From positions 1 through 64,000 of the forward strand of contig LADS01000026.1 in NCBI GenBank assembly GCA_000961725.1: a stretch of DNA of 64,000 nt, read 5' to 3'. Source of the stretch: Desulfobulbaceae bacterium BRH_c16a (GTDB taxonomy: Bacteria > Desulfobacterota > Desulfobulbia > Desulfobulbales > Desulfocapsaceae). The notes under the pieces are model-generated. The model saw only the letters and a list, made by a program, of their open reading frames with translations, was not told the origin of the DNA and did not search any database. The position numbers were made by a program, and so were the translations under genes. This document shows, piece after piece, positions 33,369 through 42,125 of the stretch; within the stretch, counting starts at the first letter, position 1, and each line of letters opens with the position of its first letter.

Positions 33369-36071
33369 CTATTCGCTCTCTTGCTTTTTGACCTTCGAGG
33401 AATAGAACCGGATACCCGGCAAGAAAACGCCCAGGACAACAGGAATGAGACTCAGCAGGATAATAACGGCCCAGCCGTCGATTCCCGGCGGAACGGTCTG
33501 CAGAAGAAATGCAAGCGGCCCCAGGTACACCGCGGCAAGCAGCAGCACCAGGCACATTCCCCAGGCACCCCACATCCATTTATTTGAAATTACGTCGTTA
33601 TGCCAGACTTTCGTCCCCCTGTCGCGCAGATTGAAAACGAACCATAGCTTGGCCAGGGCAAGCGTCAAAAAAGAAACCGTGACTGCCTGTTTTTCTTCAT
33701 AGCCCAGATAATAGAGAGCAATCGCCAGCGCCCCGAGAACGTGAGCGCCGATAACCACGCTCCAGCCGGCGATGGACAGCCAGTGGTGGCGGGTCAGGAC
33801 GGATTCCTCCGCCTGCCGCGGCGGCCTCTTCATGACATCGGCGGAACCCCGGCCGACCCCGAGGGCAAGGGCCGGAAAGACGTCGGTCAGCACGTTGAGA
33901 TAAAGAATCTGCAGGGGCTTCAGGGGGATCGGCACCTGTGCCAGCGACGCCAGCGCCACCACCAGGACTTCGGCGATATTGGTGCAGAGCATGAAGATAA
34001 CCGACTTGCGGATATTGGCAAAAATGATCCGGCCTTCCCGGACGGCCGCGACGATAGTCGAAAACTTGTCGTCGCGCAGCACCATATCGGCCACCTGTTT
34101 GGCCGCATCCGTGCCCCTTTGCCCCATGGCGATGCCGATATCGGCGCGCTTCAGCGCAGGCGCATCGTTGACGCCGTCTCCGGTCATGGCAATGATCAGG
34201 CCGCTTTCCTGGTAGAATTTAACCAGATTATATTTCTGCTCCGGCGTCACCCGGGCAAAGATGTCGGCACCGAGGACACGGCTGTGCTCTTCTTTCGACA
34301 ATTCCTCCGGTTCGGCCAGCTCCGAACCGTGAAACGCCCGCCCGCCCGAACCGAGTCCGACCTTCTCGCCGATAGCGGCGCCGGTGTCGGCCCGGTCTCC
34401 GGTCACCATCACCACGCGAATACCGGCATCCTGACATTGCTCTATTGCTTGCCGGACCTCGGCGCGCGGCGGATCGAGCATTGCCGCAAGGCCGACGAAG
34501 CAGAGGTTTTCATAGGGATTTTCATCGACACCGGCAGTTTCTTTGTCGGCAAACGCCAGCACCCGCAAACCTTTCGCGGCGAGTTTGTCAATCGTATCGC
34601 GCCACTCCCGGCGCGACTCGTCCGCCAAGGCCGCAGAACCCTCTTCCGACACAAGCCGGTCGCATGCCTCGAGCACTCGATCGGGAGCGCCTTTGACCGC
34701 AACGTAATATCGCGATCCGTTCCCCTTATCCGGCGTTCGATGAAACGTCGCCATCATCATCGTCTCGGAATCGAAGGAGACCTCGCGCTCTTCCGCCAGC
34801 TCTTCCACCAGTTTCCGCCGCTCAAGACCTTGGCGGGCCGCCGCTTCGAGAAGCGCCGTCTCCGTCGGATCACCGGCAAAACCACCTTCCTTTTCTTCAT
34901 CCGGCATGGCGTTGGAACATAAAGCTCCGATTTTCAGCAGGCGAACAAGCGAAGACTTCTCACTTACATTCTGCCGATCGGCCCGATCCAGACTCGCCGA
35001 TTCGAGCGGTGTGACCAGCTCCCGGACTGTCATTTTATTTTCCGTCAGCGTCCCGGTCTTATCGGTAAAAATAACCGAAGTCGCGCCGAGTGTTTCCACG
35101 GCGGTCAGACGATTGATCAAGGCGTTGTTTTTCGCCATCAACCACATGCCGCGCGCCAGGGCGATGGTCGCCACGATGGGCAAACCCTCCGGGATGGCGG
35201 CAACCCCCAGGGCGATGGCCGTCTCGATCATGATGACAGCTTCACGGCCTGCCGCAAGACCCGCGACGCCGACAATGACGGCGACGGCAATGGTGATCCA
35301 CGCCAGCCTCCTGCCCAGTTGATCAAGCCGTTTCTGCAGCGGGGGCGTCTTGCTCTCCGCTGTTGCGGCAAGCTGGGAAATGCGGCCGAGTTCCGTCGAC
35401 ACACCGGTGGCGACGACGACACCTTCAACCTCGCCTTCACTGATGGACGTCCCTTTATAGAGCATGCCGGTTCGCTCATGGAGAGGAGCGTCCGCATCGA
35501 CCGGGTCCGTCGATTTGTTGACTGAAACGGATTCGCCGGTCAGGGCCGCCTCATTGACCCGTGCCCCTTTGGGACCGAGCAACCGCAGATCGGCCGGGAC
35601 CAGATCCTCGTCGCCCAGCAAAACGATATCGCCGGGGACGAGATCGGAAGCGGCGATTTCCTGCTCTTTGCCCTGCCGCCGGACTGAAGTCGTATGTTTT
35701 CCAAGCTTCCGCAACGCCTCCATCGACCGTACGGCCTTGTATTCAGTGAAAAAGCCGATGGCGGTATTTATCGCCGTCACGGCGACCAGGGCCAGACCTT
35801 CCGGCCAGCGGGCGGTGGCAAGGGCAACCACGGCCGCCGCCACAAGAATCAAGACAACGATGCTTTTAAATTGATTCAAAAGGATGGGGAAGGCGCCTGG
35901 GGCCTTTTCTTCCTGCAACTCGTTCAGGCCATACCGCTCCCGCCTTTTCCGTACTTCGTCGTCGCCGAGCCCCTGCGCAGTTTCAACGTCCAGGTGACGC
36001 ACCACCTCCTCGGTCGTCATGGCGTGAAAAGGTTTGTCGCCGTTTTTTTTCTCTTCAGCCTGGTTATCCAA
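33369..36071 (-). CDS. P-type cation-transporting ATPase (Ca2+/P2-type)
   Basis: The protein has 900 residues from a TTG at 36071, favoured because AGGAGG precedes it by six bases; an ATG at 36095 would place that site inside the gene. There are ten membrane helices. Landmarks are ALTGESVSVNKS (actuator domain), GVAAIPEGLPIVATIALARGM (ion-binding helix 4, PEGLP as in SERCA-like pumps), IFTDKTGTLTENKMTV with the phosphorylated Asp, and MTGDGVNDAPALKRADIGIAMG. Family members export Ca2+, or Na+/K+ in some bacteria; the PEGLP motif favours Ca2+ or related ions. It lies 33 bases after ppsA on the same strand, probably co-transcribed. Confidence 0.92.
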   Translation of the reverse strand: MDNQAEEKKNGDKPFHAMTTEEVVRHLDVETAQGLGDDEVRKRRERYGLNELQEEKAPGAFPILLNQFKSIVVLILVAAAVVALATARWPEGLALVAVTAINTAIGFFTEYKAVRSMEALRKLGKHTTSVRRQGKEQEIAASDLVPGDIVLLGDEDLVPADLRLLGPKGARVNEAALTGESVSVNKSTDPVDADAPLHERTGMLYKGTSISEGEVEGVVVATGVSTELGRISQLAATAESKTPPLQKRLDQLGRRLAWITIAVAVIVGVAGLAAGREAVIMIETAIALGVAAIPEGLPIVATIALARGMWLMAKNNALINRLTAVETLGATSVIFTDKTGTLTENKMTVRELVTPLESASLDRADRQNVSEKSSLVRLLKIGALCSNAMPDEEKEGGFAGDPTETALLEAAARQGLERRKLVEELAEEREVSFDSETMMMATFHRTPDKGNGSRYYVAVKGAPDRVLEACDRLVSEEGSAALADESRREWRDTIDKLAAKGLRVLAFADKETAGVDENPYENLCFVGLAAMLDPPRAEVRQAIEQCQDAGIRVVMVTGDRADTGAAIGEKVGLGSGGRAFHGSELAEPEELSKEEHSRVLGADIFARVTPEQKYNLVKFYQESGLIIAMTGDGVNDAPALKRADIGIAMGQRGTDAAKQVADMVLRDDKFSTIVAAVREGRIIFANIRKSVIFMLCTNIAEVLVVALASLAQVPIPLKPLQILYLNVLTDVFPALALGVGRGSADVMKRPPRQAEESVLTRHHWLSIAGWSVVIGAHVLGALAIALYYLGYEEKQAVTVSFLTLALAKLWFVFNLRDRGTKVWHNDVISNKWMWGAWGMCLVLLLAAVYLGPLAFLLQTVPPGIDGWAVIILLSLIPVVLGVFLPGIRFYSSKVKKQESE

Positions 36072-36104
36072 ATATCGACCTCCTGAGAGCGACATTCGTC
36101 CCGG

Positions 36105-38513
36105 TCAACCCCTTCCCGCCCGCTCTTTTTCGGCGAGATGCCGTCTGACGGTTATGACCGAATCCGGATTGAGCGAGATGGAGTCTATGCCGCTGTCTAC
36201 CAGAAATCCGGCAAACTCGGGATAGTCGCTGGGGGCCTGGCCGCAGATCCCGACCTTTTTGCCTGCTTCGTGCGCCCGGACGATGACCATTTCGATCATC
36301 GCCTTGACTGCTTCATTGCGTTCGTCAAACAACTCGGCAAGCTCGGCCAGATCGCGATCGACGCCGAGCACCAGCTGGGTCAGATCGTTCGAGCCGATTG
36401 AAAAGCCGTCGAAACGCCGGGCAAACTCGTGGGCAAGTACCACGTTGGAAGGGATCTCGCACATCACATAGACTTCAAGCCCGTTCTTGCCGCGCTGCAG
36501 ACCGTTCTCGGCCATCACCTCGAGCACTTTATCAGCTTCTTTCACGGTGCGGCAGAAGGGGATCATCACGACCACGTTGTCAAAGCCCAGCTTCTCGCGG
36601 ACCCGGCGGATCGCCCTGCATTCGAGATCGAACCCTTTTCGGTATCGCTCGCTGTAGTAACGGGAAGCGCCGCGAAAACCCAGCATCGGGTTTTCCTCTT
36701 CCGGTTCGAAGTACTTTCCGCCGATGAGATTGGCATATTCGTTGGTTTTCAGATCGCTCATCCGGACGATGACCGGTTTTGGATACTGCGACGCGGCTAT
36801 CTTGCCGATACCGCGCGACAGATGGTCGACAAAGTACTCGGTGTAGTCTTCAAACCCGCGGGTCAACTCGTTTATCTGCCTGCGAACCGCCTGGTCTTCA
36901 ATCCGCTCGGGATGGACGAGGGCCATCGGGTGAATCTTTATTATATTATTGATAATGAACTCCATCCGGGCCAGGCCGATGCCGTCGGCAGGAAGACGCC
37001 ACCAGCGGAAAGCGGCATCCGGGGTGGCGATGTTCATCATGATCTTCACTTCAGTCTGCGGAATGGACTCGAGATCGATTTCAGCCTCGTCATAGGCGAG
37101 TTTTCCTTCGTAAACGATTCCTTTCTCCCCTTCGGCACAGCAGACCGTGACGAACTCGTGCCCCTGCAGCGTATCCATCGCCTTCTCGGCCCCGACGATG
37201 GCCGGGATCCCCAGCTCACGGCTGACGATCGCGGCGTGGCTCGTCCTGCCTCCGTGCTCGGTGACGATTGCCGACGCCCGCTTCATGATCGGCCCCCAGT
37301 CCGGATCGGTCATCTCGGTAACGAGAACCGAACCGTCGATAAATCGCTCCATCTCGTCGTGACGATGGAGAACGTCGACCTTGCCGACGGCAATGGCGTC
37401 GCCTACCGCAAGGCCGCTGACCAGCACCTCACCCCGCTCCTTCAAGCTGTAATGCTTCAAGGAACCGGCCTGCTTCTGCGAATGCACGGTCTCGGGACGG
37501 GCCTGGACGATAAAGATATCGCCGGTCTCGCCGTCTTTGGCCCATTCCATGTCCATCGGCTTGCGATAATGGTCTTCGATCGCACAGGCCCACCTCGCCA
37601 GCAAGAGGATCTCTTCGTCGGTCAGCACAAAGCTGTCTCTTTTTTTGCGCGGAGTGTCGGTATTCTTGACTGTTTTCGACCCGCCGGTGGCGTAGACCAT
37701 GGTTTTTTCCTTGGCGCCGAGCTTTTTCTCGATGATCGGCGACATTCCGTCTTTCTTCAGCAAGGGCTTGAAAACCCTGTATTCATCGGGGGTAACGGTG
37801 CCCTGGACGATATTCTCGCCGAGGCCCCAGACACCGTCGATCATCGCCACATCCGGAAAACCCGATTCGGTGTCGAGTGAAAACATCACCCCCGCAGCGG
37901 CCAGATCGGAACGCACCATTTTCTGCACTCCGACCGAGAGGGCGACCTCCATATGATCAAAGTTCCTTTCCTCACGGTAGGAGATCGCCCTGTCGGTGAA
38001 CAGCGAGGCAAAACATTTGCGGCAGGCTTCAAGCAGTTCCTTCTCGCCGACAACATTGAGAAAGGTTTCCTGCTGCCCGGCAAAACTTGCTTCCGGCAGG
38101 TCTTCGGCGGTCGCGCTGCTGCGTACGGCGACATCGACCTCTTTGTCTTTTCCCGTGTCGTCTGTCCGGTAGCGCTTGGAAAGTTCGCGGTAGGCACCTA
38201 CGATCGCCTCAGCTATCCAGGTCGGAAACTCACCATCGAGAAAGAGTCTGCGGATCGACCTCCCGGTCTGTTCCAGGGTCTGTTCATTTTTGCGGAGTTT
38301 TGCCAGGGCATGCCTGAGACGACTCCGCAGATTATTGACCTCGACAAATTCCCAGTAGGCTTCGGCTGTCGTTGCAAACCCGCCGGGAACCCGCACCCCC
38401 TCATTCGCAAGAGCCCGGATCATTTCGCCAAGGGAGGCGTTCTTGCCGCCGACAGTCGCAATGTCCTGCACGGTAAGATCTTCAAACCATTTGATATATT
38501 CTGTTTTTGCCAT
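36105..38513 (-). CDS. ppsA: Phosphoenolpyruvate synthase
   Basis: This 802-residue three-domain enzyme converts pyruvate, ATP and water to PEP, AMP and phosphate. The N-terminal ATP-grasp domain has VGGKNASLGEMIRAL and VRSSATAEDLPEASFAGQQ. The central swivelling domain carries the phosphohistidine loop TEHGGRTSHAAIVSRELG. The C-terminal PEP/pyruvate TIM barrel has EEENPMLGFRGASRYYSE, the catalytic GICGQAPSDYPEFAGFLV and SIGSNDLTQLVLGVDRD. Length and motifs fit canonical PpsA. It is divergent from selenoprotein 1, with promoter-like elements between. It would allow gluconeogenesis from pyruvate or lactate, a common need in sulfate reducers and other anaerobes. Confidence 0.96.
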   Translation of the reverse strand: MAKTEYIKWFEDLTVQDIATVGGKNASLGEMIRALANEGVRVPGGFATTAEAYWEFVEVNNLRSRLRHALAKLRKNEQTLEQTGRSIRRLFLDGEFPTWIAEAIVGAYRELSKRYRTDDTGKDKEVDVAVRSSATAEDLPEASFAGQQETFLNVVGEKELLEACRKCFASLFTDRAISYREERNFDHMEVALSVGVQKMVRSDLAAAGVMFSLDTESGFPDVAMIDGVWGLGENIVQGTVTPDEYRVFKPLLKKDGMSPIIEKKLGAKEKTMVYATGGSKTVKNTDTPRKKRDSFVLTDEEILLLARWACAIEDHYRKPMDMEWAKDGETGDIFIVQARPETVHSQKQAGSLKHYSLKERGEVLVSGLAVGDAIAVGKVDVLHRHDEMERFIDGSVLVTEMTDPDWGPIMKRASAIVTEHGGRTSHAAIVSRELGIPAIVGAEKAMDTLQGHEFVTVCCAEGEKGIVYEGKLAYDEAEIDLESIPQTEVKIMMNIATPDAAFRWWRLPADGIGLARMEFIINNIIKIHPMALVHPERIEDQAVRRQINELTRGFEDYTEYFVDHLSRGIGKIAASQYPKPVIVRMSDLKTNEYANLIGGKYFEPEEENPMLGFRGASRYYSERYRKGFDLECRAIRRVREKLGFDNVVVMIPFCRTVKEADKVLEVMAENGLQRGKNGLEVYVMCEIPSNVVLAHEFARRFDGFSIGSNDLTQLVLGVDRDLAELAELFDERNEAVKAMIEMVIVRAHEAGKKVGICGQAPSDYPEFAGFLVDSGIDSISLNPDSVITVRRHLAEKERAGRG

Positions 38514-38595
38514 TTAAACACCCTCTGCGGAGGCCATTATAAAGAGACGGGTTTTGTGCCACGCATCAACATGATTATCGTATTAACTCTTCCAA

Positions 38596-38611
38596 TTCAA
38601 TTATCGTGCCG
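38596..38611 (-). promoter_or_regulatory. Sigma-54-like element upstream of ppsA (imperfect)
   Basis: The minus strand reads CGGCACGATAATTGAA. The GGCACG half is perfect, while the -12 box is TTGAA. The 13-base core GGCACGATAATTG recurs exactly at 61968-61980 on the same strand, ahead of another minus-strand gene. Confidence 0.35.
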
Positions 38612-38659
38612 GGCTCCTTTTCTTTAGTTTCGAGGGGAAAAGAGGGCGGGAAGAAAATA

Positions 38660-38675
38660 AGGTAAAGATTTTGCA
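38660..38675 (+). promoter_or_regulatory. Sigma-54-like promoter of selenoprotein 1
   Basis: AGGTAAAGATTTTGCA keeps GG-N10-GC spacing with a perfect TTGCA -12 box and a weak -24 box. It lies 58 bases before the ATG at 38733. Confidence 0.35.
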
Positions 38676-38732
38676 TGTAACATGAAGAAGGAGTACTGCC
38701 CGAGTCGGGAAAACTGAAAAGAGAGGTGTCAA

Positions 38733-39299
38733 ATGTCTGCGATAGAATGGCAAAACATTCTTGGTTATGCGGAAGATGCGGCCTTTTCCGAAAAAAAACC
38801 TATCCTGCTCTATCTTTTCAATTCCGCATGAAGCGGCTGTCGCCAGATGGATGCGGTTACGTATCCAGCGATAGAAGTCGTCGAGTTTGTCATGGAACAT
38901 CTGATTCCTTTAAAGATAAACCTGACAGAAAAACCGTTTTACGAAAACTCCCGTGTCCTCTGGACACCGACCATACTGATTCTCGATTACGACGGGAGTG
39001 AGCTTCAGCGGACAGTAGGATATCTTGCGCCGGACGAGTTCATCCCCATGCTTCATCTCGGCAAGGCGAAGCTGCGTCTCAGCCACGAAGAGTTCGACGG
39101 CGCCGAGGTTCACTTCAACCGCCTGCTGGAGCGCTATCCCGAAAGCGATGCTGTTCCTGAAGCACTTTACTTTCAGGGTGTTAACCGATATAAAATGAAA
39201 AACAACCCGATGGAACTGAAAGAGGCCTATGAAAAACTGCTCACCAGTCATCCGGACAACAGCTGGACCAAACGGGCGGCACCCTACCAGTTTATGTAA
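38733..39299 (+). CDS. Thioredoxin-like selenoprotein with UxxC motif (in-frame TGA)
   Basis: The gene opens with ATG at 38733 behind GAGAGGTGT and reads through a TGA at 38829-38831, which I interpret as selenocysteine (residue 33). Readthrough gives 188 residues. The product begins MSAIEWQNILGYAEDAAF; the active site is FNSA-U-SGCRQMDAVTYP, so Sec33 and Cys36 form a UxxC redox pair. WTPT (cis-Pro79) and ILDYDGSEL follow, as in thioredoxin-7-type proteins. After about residue 110 a helical TPR-like tail appears (AEVHFNRLLERYPESDAVPEAL). A 7-bp hairpin with GTTA loop lies 17 bases after the TGA. A paralogue at 63527 has TGA at the same place, which argues strongly against a nonsense mutation. 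Function: thiol/selenol oxidoreductase or peroxidase partner, probably cytosolic. Confidence 0.88.
38849..38866 (+). promoter_or_regulatory. Bacterial SECIS-like hairpin of selenoprotein 1
   Basis: GGATGCG and CGTATCC pair over seven positions (one G-U) around the loop GTTA. The loop lies about 24 bases after the UGA, within the distance used by SelB, and it carries G and U at its start as bacterial SECIS loops do. The same hairpin recurs in the paralogue at 63646-63663. Confidence 0.7.
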
Positions 39300-39404
39300 C
39301 GGCCGTGATCTCCCGCTGCCGGCTGCAGGCAAGGCAACGGCCTGCTCTATCCGAACAGACACGACAGTCGTCCGGCAATACAGGACCACCCCGGAGGAGG
39401 CAAC

Positions 39405-40313
39405 ATGAAAATATTCATCACCGGCGGAACAGGGTTTGTCGGCCGCCATCTTTCGGCGACGTTGCTGGAACAAGGCCACCAGGTAACCGCCGTCGGCAGG
39501 TCAAGCAAACCGTCGGGACTGATCGAGCACCCGTCATTCAGCTATCTGGCGGCAGACACAACCAGACCGGGCGACTGGCAGGCCCGCATCCCCGAACACA
39601 ATGTCGTCATCAACCTTGCCGGCCAATCGATCTTCACGCTCTGGACTGAAAAAACCAAACAGCAGATATATGACAGCCGCATCCTGACCACACGCAACGT
39701 AACGGACGGCCTGGCGGGGGCCGGAGACACGATATTCTTCAGCACCTCCGCCGCCGGCTACTACGGAGATCGCGGCGAAGACGTACTGACCGAAGACGAA
39801 CCGCCGGGCACTGATTTCCTGGCCACCGTCGGCAGAGACTGGGAGCGTGAAGCCCTGAAGGCGCAATCGGACCGCGTCCGGGTGGTGCTGACACGGTTCG
39901 GTATCGTGCTCGGCCGTGGGGGCGGCGCCATGGCTTCGATGATCCCGGCATTCAAGCTCTTCGTCGGCGGACATCTGGGCGACGGCCGCCAATGGTTCCC
40001 CTGGATCCACCTGCACGATCTGGCGGCGGCCTACCTCTTCGTCATGAACCTCCCGGAAATCGCAGGACCTGTCAACTGGTGTGCGCCGCATCCGGTCAGA
40101 AACCAGGAACTGACCGATAAACTTGCCGGCAAGCTTAATCGCCCGGCCCTGTTTTCACCTCCGGCTTTCGTGATGAAAAGGTTACTGGGCGAATTCGGCA
40201 AGTCGATGATCTGCAGTCAGCGGGTTCAACCGGCTGTCCTGCAGAAGGCCGGGTTCCCTTTCGCCTACGGCGATCTCGACAGCGCACTTGAGGAAATACT
40301 GGAGGAAGAATAG
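39405..40313 (+). CDS. TIGR01777-family NAD-dependent epimerase (YfcH/SulA-like)
   Basis: This 302-residue protein is an extended short-chain dehydrogenase: N-terminal ITGGTGFVGRHLSATLLEQGH for NAD(P), NLAGQSIF, and FSTSAAGYYGDRGEDVLTED, where the Ser and the YYG tyrosine form the catalytic site. WFPWIHLHDLAAAYLFVMN and the PVNWCAPHPVRNQEL stretch are diagnostic of the TIGR01777 group, whose substrate is unknown. GGAGGAGGCAAC precedes the ATG. The next gene, an SDR, follows 41 bases later. It may be in one unit with selenoprotein 1, though 105 bases separate them. Confidence 0.9.
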   Translation: MKIFITGGTGFVGRHLSATLLEQGHQVTAVGRSSKPSGLIEHPSFSYLAADTTRPGDWQARIPEHNVVINLAGQSIFTLWTEKTKQQIYDSRILTTRNVTDGLAGAGDTIFFSTSAAGYYGDRGEDVLTEDEPPGTDFLATVGRDWEREALKAQSDRVRVVLTRFGIVLGRGGGAMASMIPAFKLFVGGHLGDGRQWFPWIHLHDLAAAYLFVMNLPEIAGPVNWCAPHPVRNQELTDKLAGKLNRPALFSPPAFVMKRLLGEFGKSMICSQRVQPAVLQKAGFPFAYGDLDSALEEILEEE

Positions 40314-40354
40314 GAATACGAAAAAAGGAAATCGCTCAAGGAGGAACAGAAACC

Positions 40355-41089
40355 ATGCAATCATCGAAAAAACGCGTCGCTTTGGTAACGGGGGCTAATC
40401 GGGGCATCGGCTTTGCAGTCGCCAGCCTGCTGGCCCGCAAAGGTCTCACGGTCATCATCGGCGCCCGCGACGAAAAAAATGGATTGGACGCACAGAAAAG
40501 AATGTCGGGCAACGGCCGGGACGTGCACTTCACCCTCCTCGACGTCGCCGATCCGACCTCGATAATTGCGGCAATCGGCAGGATTGACGGTCTATTCGGA
40601 AGACTGGACGTCCTGGTCAATAACGCCGGCATCCTGATCGACTCGGAAACCGGCATCCTCGAACTCTCCCTCGGTTTGCTGCAGAACACCCTCAAAACCA
40701 ACACCTTCGGTCCCCTGCTGCTGAGCCAGGGCTGCGTGCCTCTGATGCAAAAACACGACTACGGCCGTATCGTCAACATCTCCAGCACCCTCGGCTCACT
40801 GACCGAAATCGTCAATCCCGACTCGCCCTACCATGACCAGCATTCACCCGCCTACCGTCTGTCAAAAACGATGCTGAACGCAATCACCGCCCTGCTTGCC
40901 AAGGAATTGCACGGAACCAACATCCTGGTCAACTCCGTCTGCCCCGGCTGGGTCAGAACCGACCTCGGCGGCCCCCGCGCCCCGCTCCTCCCCGAGCAGG
41001 CCGCGGAAACTCCGGTATGGCTGGCAACCCTGCCCGATGACGGCCCGACAGGGGGATTTTTCCGCGAGCATCAACCGATTCCATGGTGA
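40355..41089 (+). CDS. Short-chain dehydrogenase/reductase
   Basis: This 244-residue classical SDR has TGANRGIGFAVASLLARKG for NADP(H), LLDVADPTSI, LDVLVNNAGILID and the active-site NISSTLGS Ser with YRLSKTMLNAI (Tyr and Lys). NSVCPGWVRTDLGG follows, as in carbonyl reductases that act on aldehydes, ketones or quinones. GGAGGAAC precedes the start. The substrate is unassigned. It is the last GC-normal gene before the AT-rich defence island, from which it is separated by about 1 kb of apparently non-coding sequence. Confidence 0.92.
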   Translation: MQSSKKRVALVTGANRGIGFAVASLLARKGLTVIIGARDEKNGLDAQKRMSGNGRDVHFTLLDVADPTSIIAAIGRIDGLFGRLDVLVNNAGILIDSETGILELSLGLLQNTLKTNTFGPLLLSQGCVPLMQKHDYGRIVNISSTLGSLTEIVNPDSPYHDQHSPAYRLSKTMLNAITALLAKELHGTNILVNSVCPGWVRTDLGGPRAPLLPEQAAETPVWLATLPDDGPTGGFFREHQPIPW

Positions 41090-42125
41090 TCGGTAAACAC
41101 CTGCTAACCTTCCGAAGCCGAGTCGCTCCCCGCCCCCACTCCCTGAGACGCTGGAACAGAACCGGACCGACCTGCTTCCAGCACTCCCCGGAAACAGCAC
41201 AGCTGAATATTCAGATATAATTCACGAAACACAGAAACAGCAGGTTATTTTCGACTTATTGCCCCATCAGTGGTCGCATTTTCCCAAAATGCGCCAAAAT
41301 GAACAGCAAAATTTCATGATTTGAGAGATGTTTCACCAACACCGATGAACTAATCTCCCCTGTTATACGCCATCCTTATATCAAGACTAAACACCCAAAA
41401 AGCAGCAATGCTCCATCCTAACTATTTTTCCTTGTAAACCATCGAATTCTCATTTAGTATGAGCCGCAAAATCATACATTTCTACTACATGCGGATTTGA
41501 CGCGCTAAGGTTAAAGCATGTGCGATTGATACGCTATCGGGCTTTTTTCCCGAAATGGTCATGTAGTTAACTTTATATGCTTGAAGGCATTAAAAGAAAA
41601 TAAATGAAAAACGAAAAGCAATACCAGCAAAAGCAGCAGAGCTGCTTGAAAAGCAAAAGCATTTAAAGAAATGATTTAAGTTAACAAAACGTTTCTGCGG
41701 AACCAGCGAACAGCGCGGTTCTCGCAGAACTCTACGTTGAGACCACGGAAAGAACAGAGATCGGCCTGTGAATTTTCCAAAGTCGGAAGTAATTTTATCG
41801 CAATTGCTTAAGTTGTTGTTTTAGGTGGAATATCAATTTCTGAATTCGGGTTTTTCTATGACTCGTTCGCCAAGCAAAAAACTAGTGAGTAGAACTTTGG
41901 ACATTATCACGGTCCAACAGGCAGTCACCTGGGGTATCCCAACGCTCGCAGCTATCCGTCGGAGCGATTTTTGCTCTAACCGAATACGGCAATGCGAAAT
42001 TAATTTTACTCTGCCCCCATTAACTCTGCATCTATATCCCCGCCTTGTCAATGTTACTTGATTCCAGAATCAATCTATCAAGATCACTTCAATATTTAAA
42101 TAACTAATTAATTTAGAGTATTAAA
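41090..42125. other. 1-kb gene-free spacer bordering the AT-rich island
   Basis: No convincing gene was found on either strand; the short open frames lack ribosome binding sites and recognisable motifs. Base composition shifts from GC-balanced to AT-rich across the stretch, which suggests that the island boundary lies here, roughly between 41200 and 41600. No tRNA, integrase or direct-repeat attachment site could be recognised. A hairpin at 41693-41729 is annotated separately. Confidence 0.6.
41693..41729 (-). terminator. Stem-loop followed by T4 on the minus strand
   Basis: TTCTGCGGAACC and GGTTCTCGCAGAA pair over 12 positions with one bulged T around a 12-base loop. On the minus strand the stem is followed by CGTTTTG, a modest terminator signature, although no minus-strand gene precedes it. 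It may be a remnant of a lost gene or a structured RNA. Confidence 0.3.

Noticed and set aside
33741-34922. Long plus-strand open frame of 393 codons
   Set aside because: It lies antisense to the P-type ATPase, whose motifs are unmistakable; no domain was recognised in the antisense product.
36429-37880. Long plus-strand open frame of 483 codons
   Set aside because: It is antisense to ppsA and explained by codon bias of that gene.
41825-42061. 78-codon frame in the spacer before dtcA
   Set aside because: No ribosome binding site, no recognisable motif and composition like non-coding sequence.
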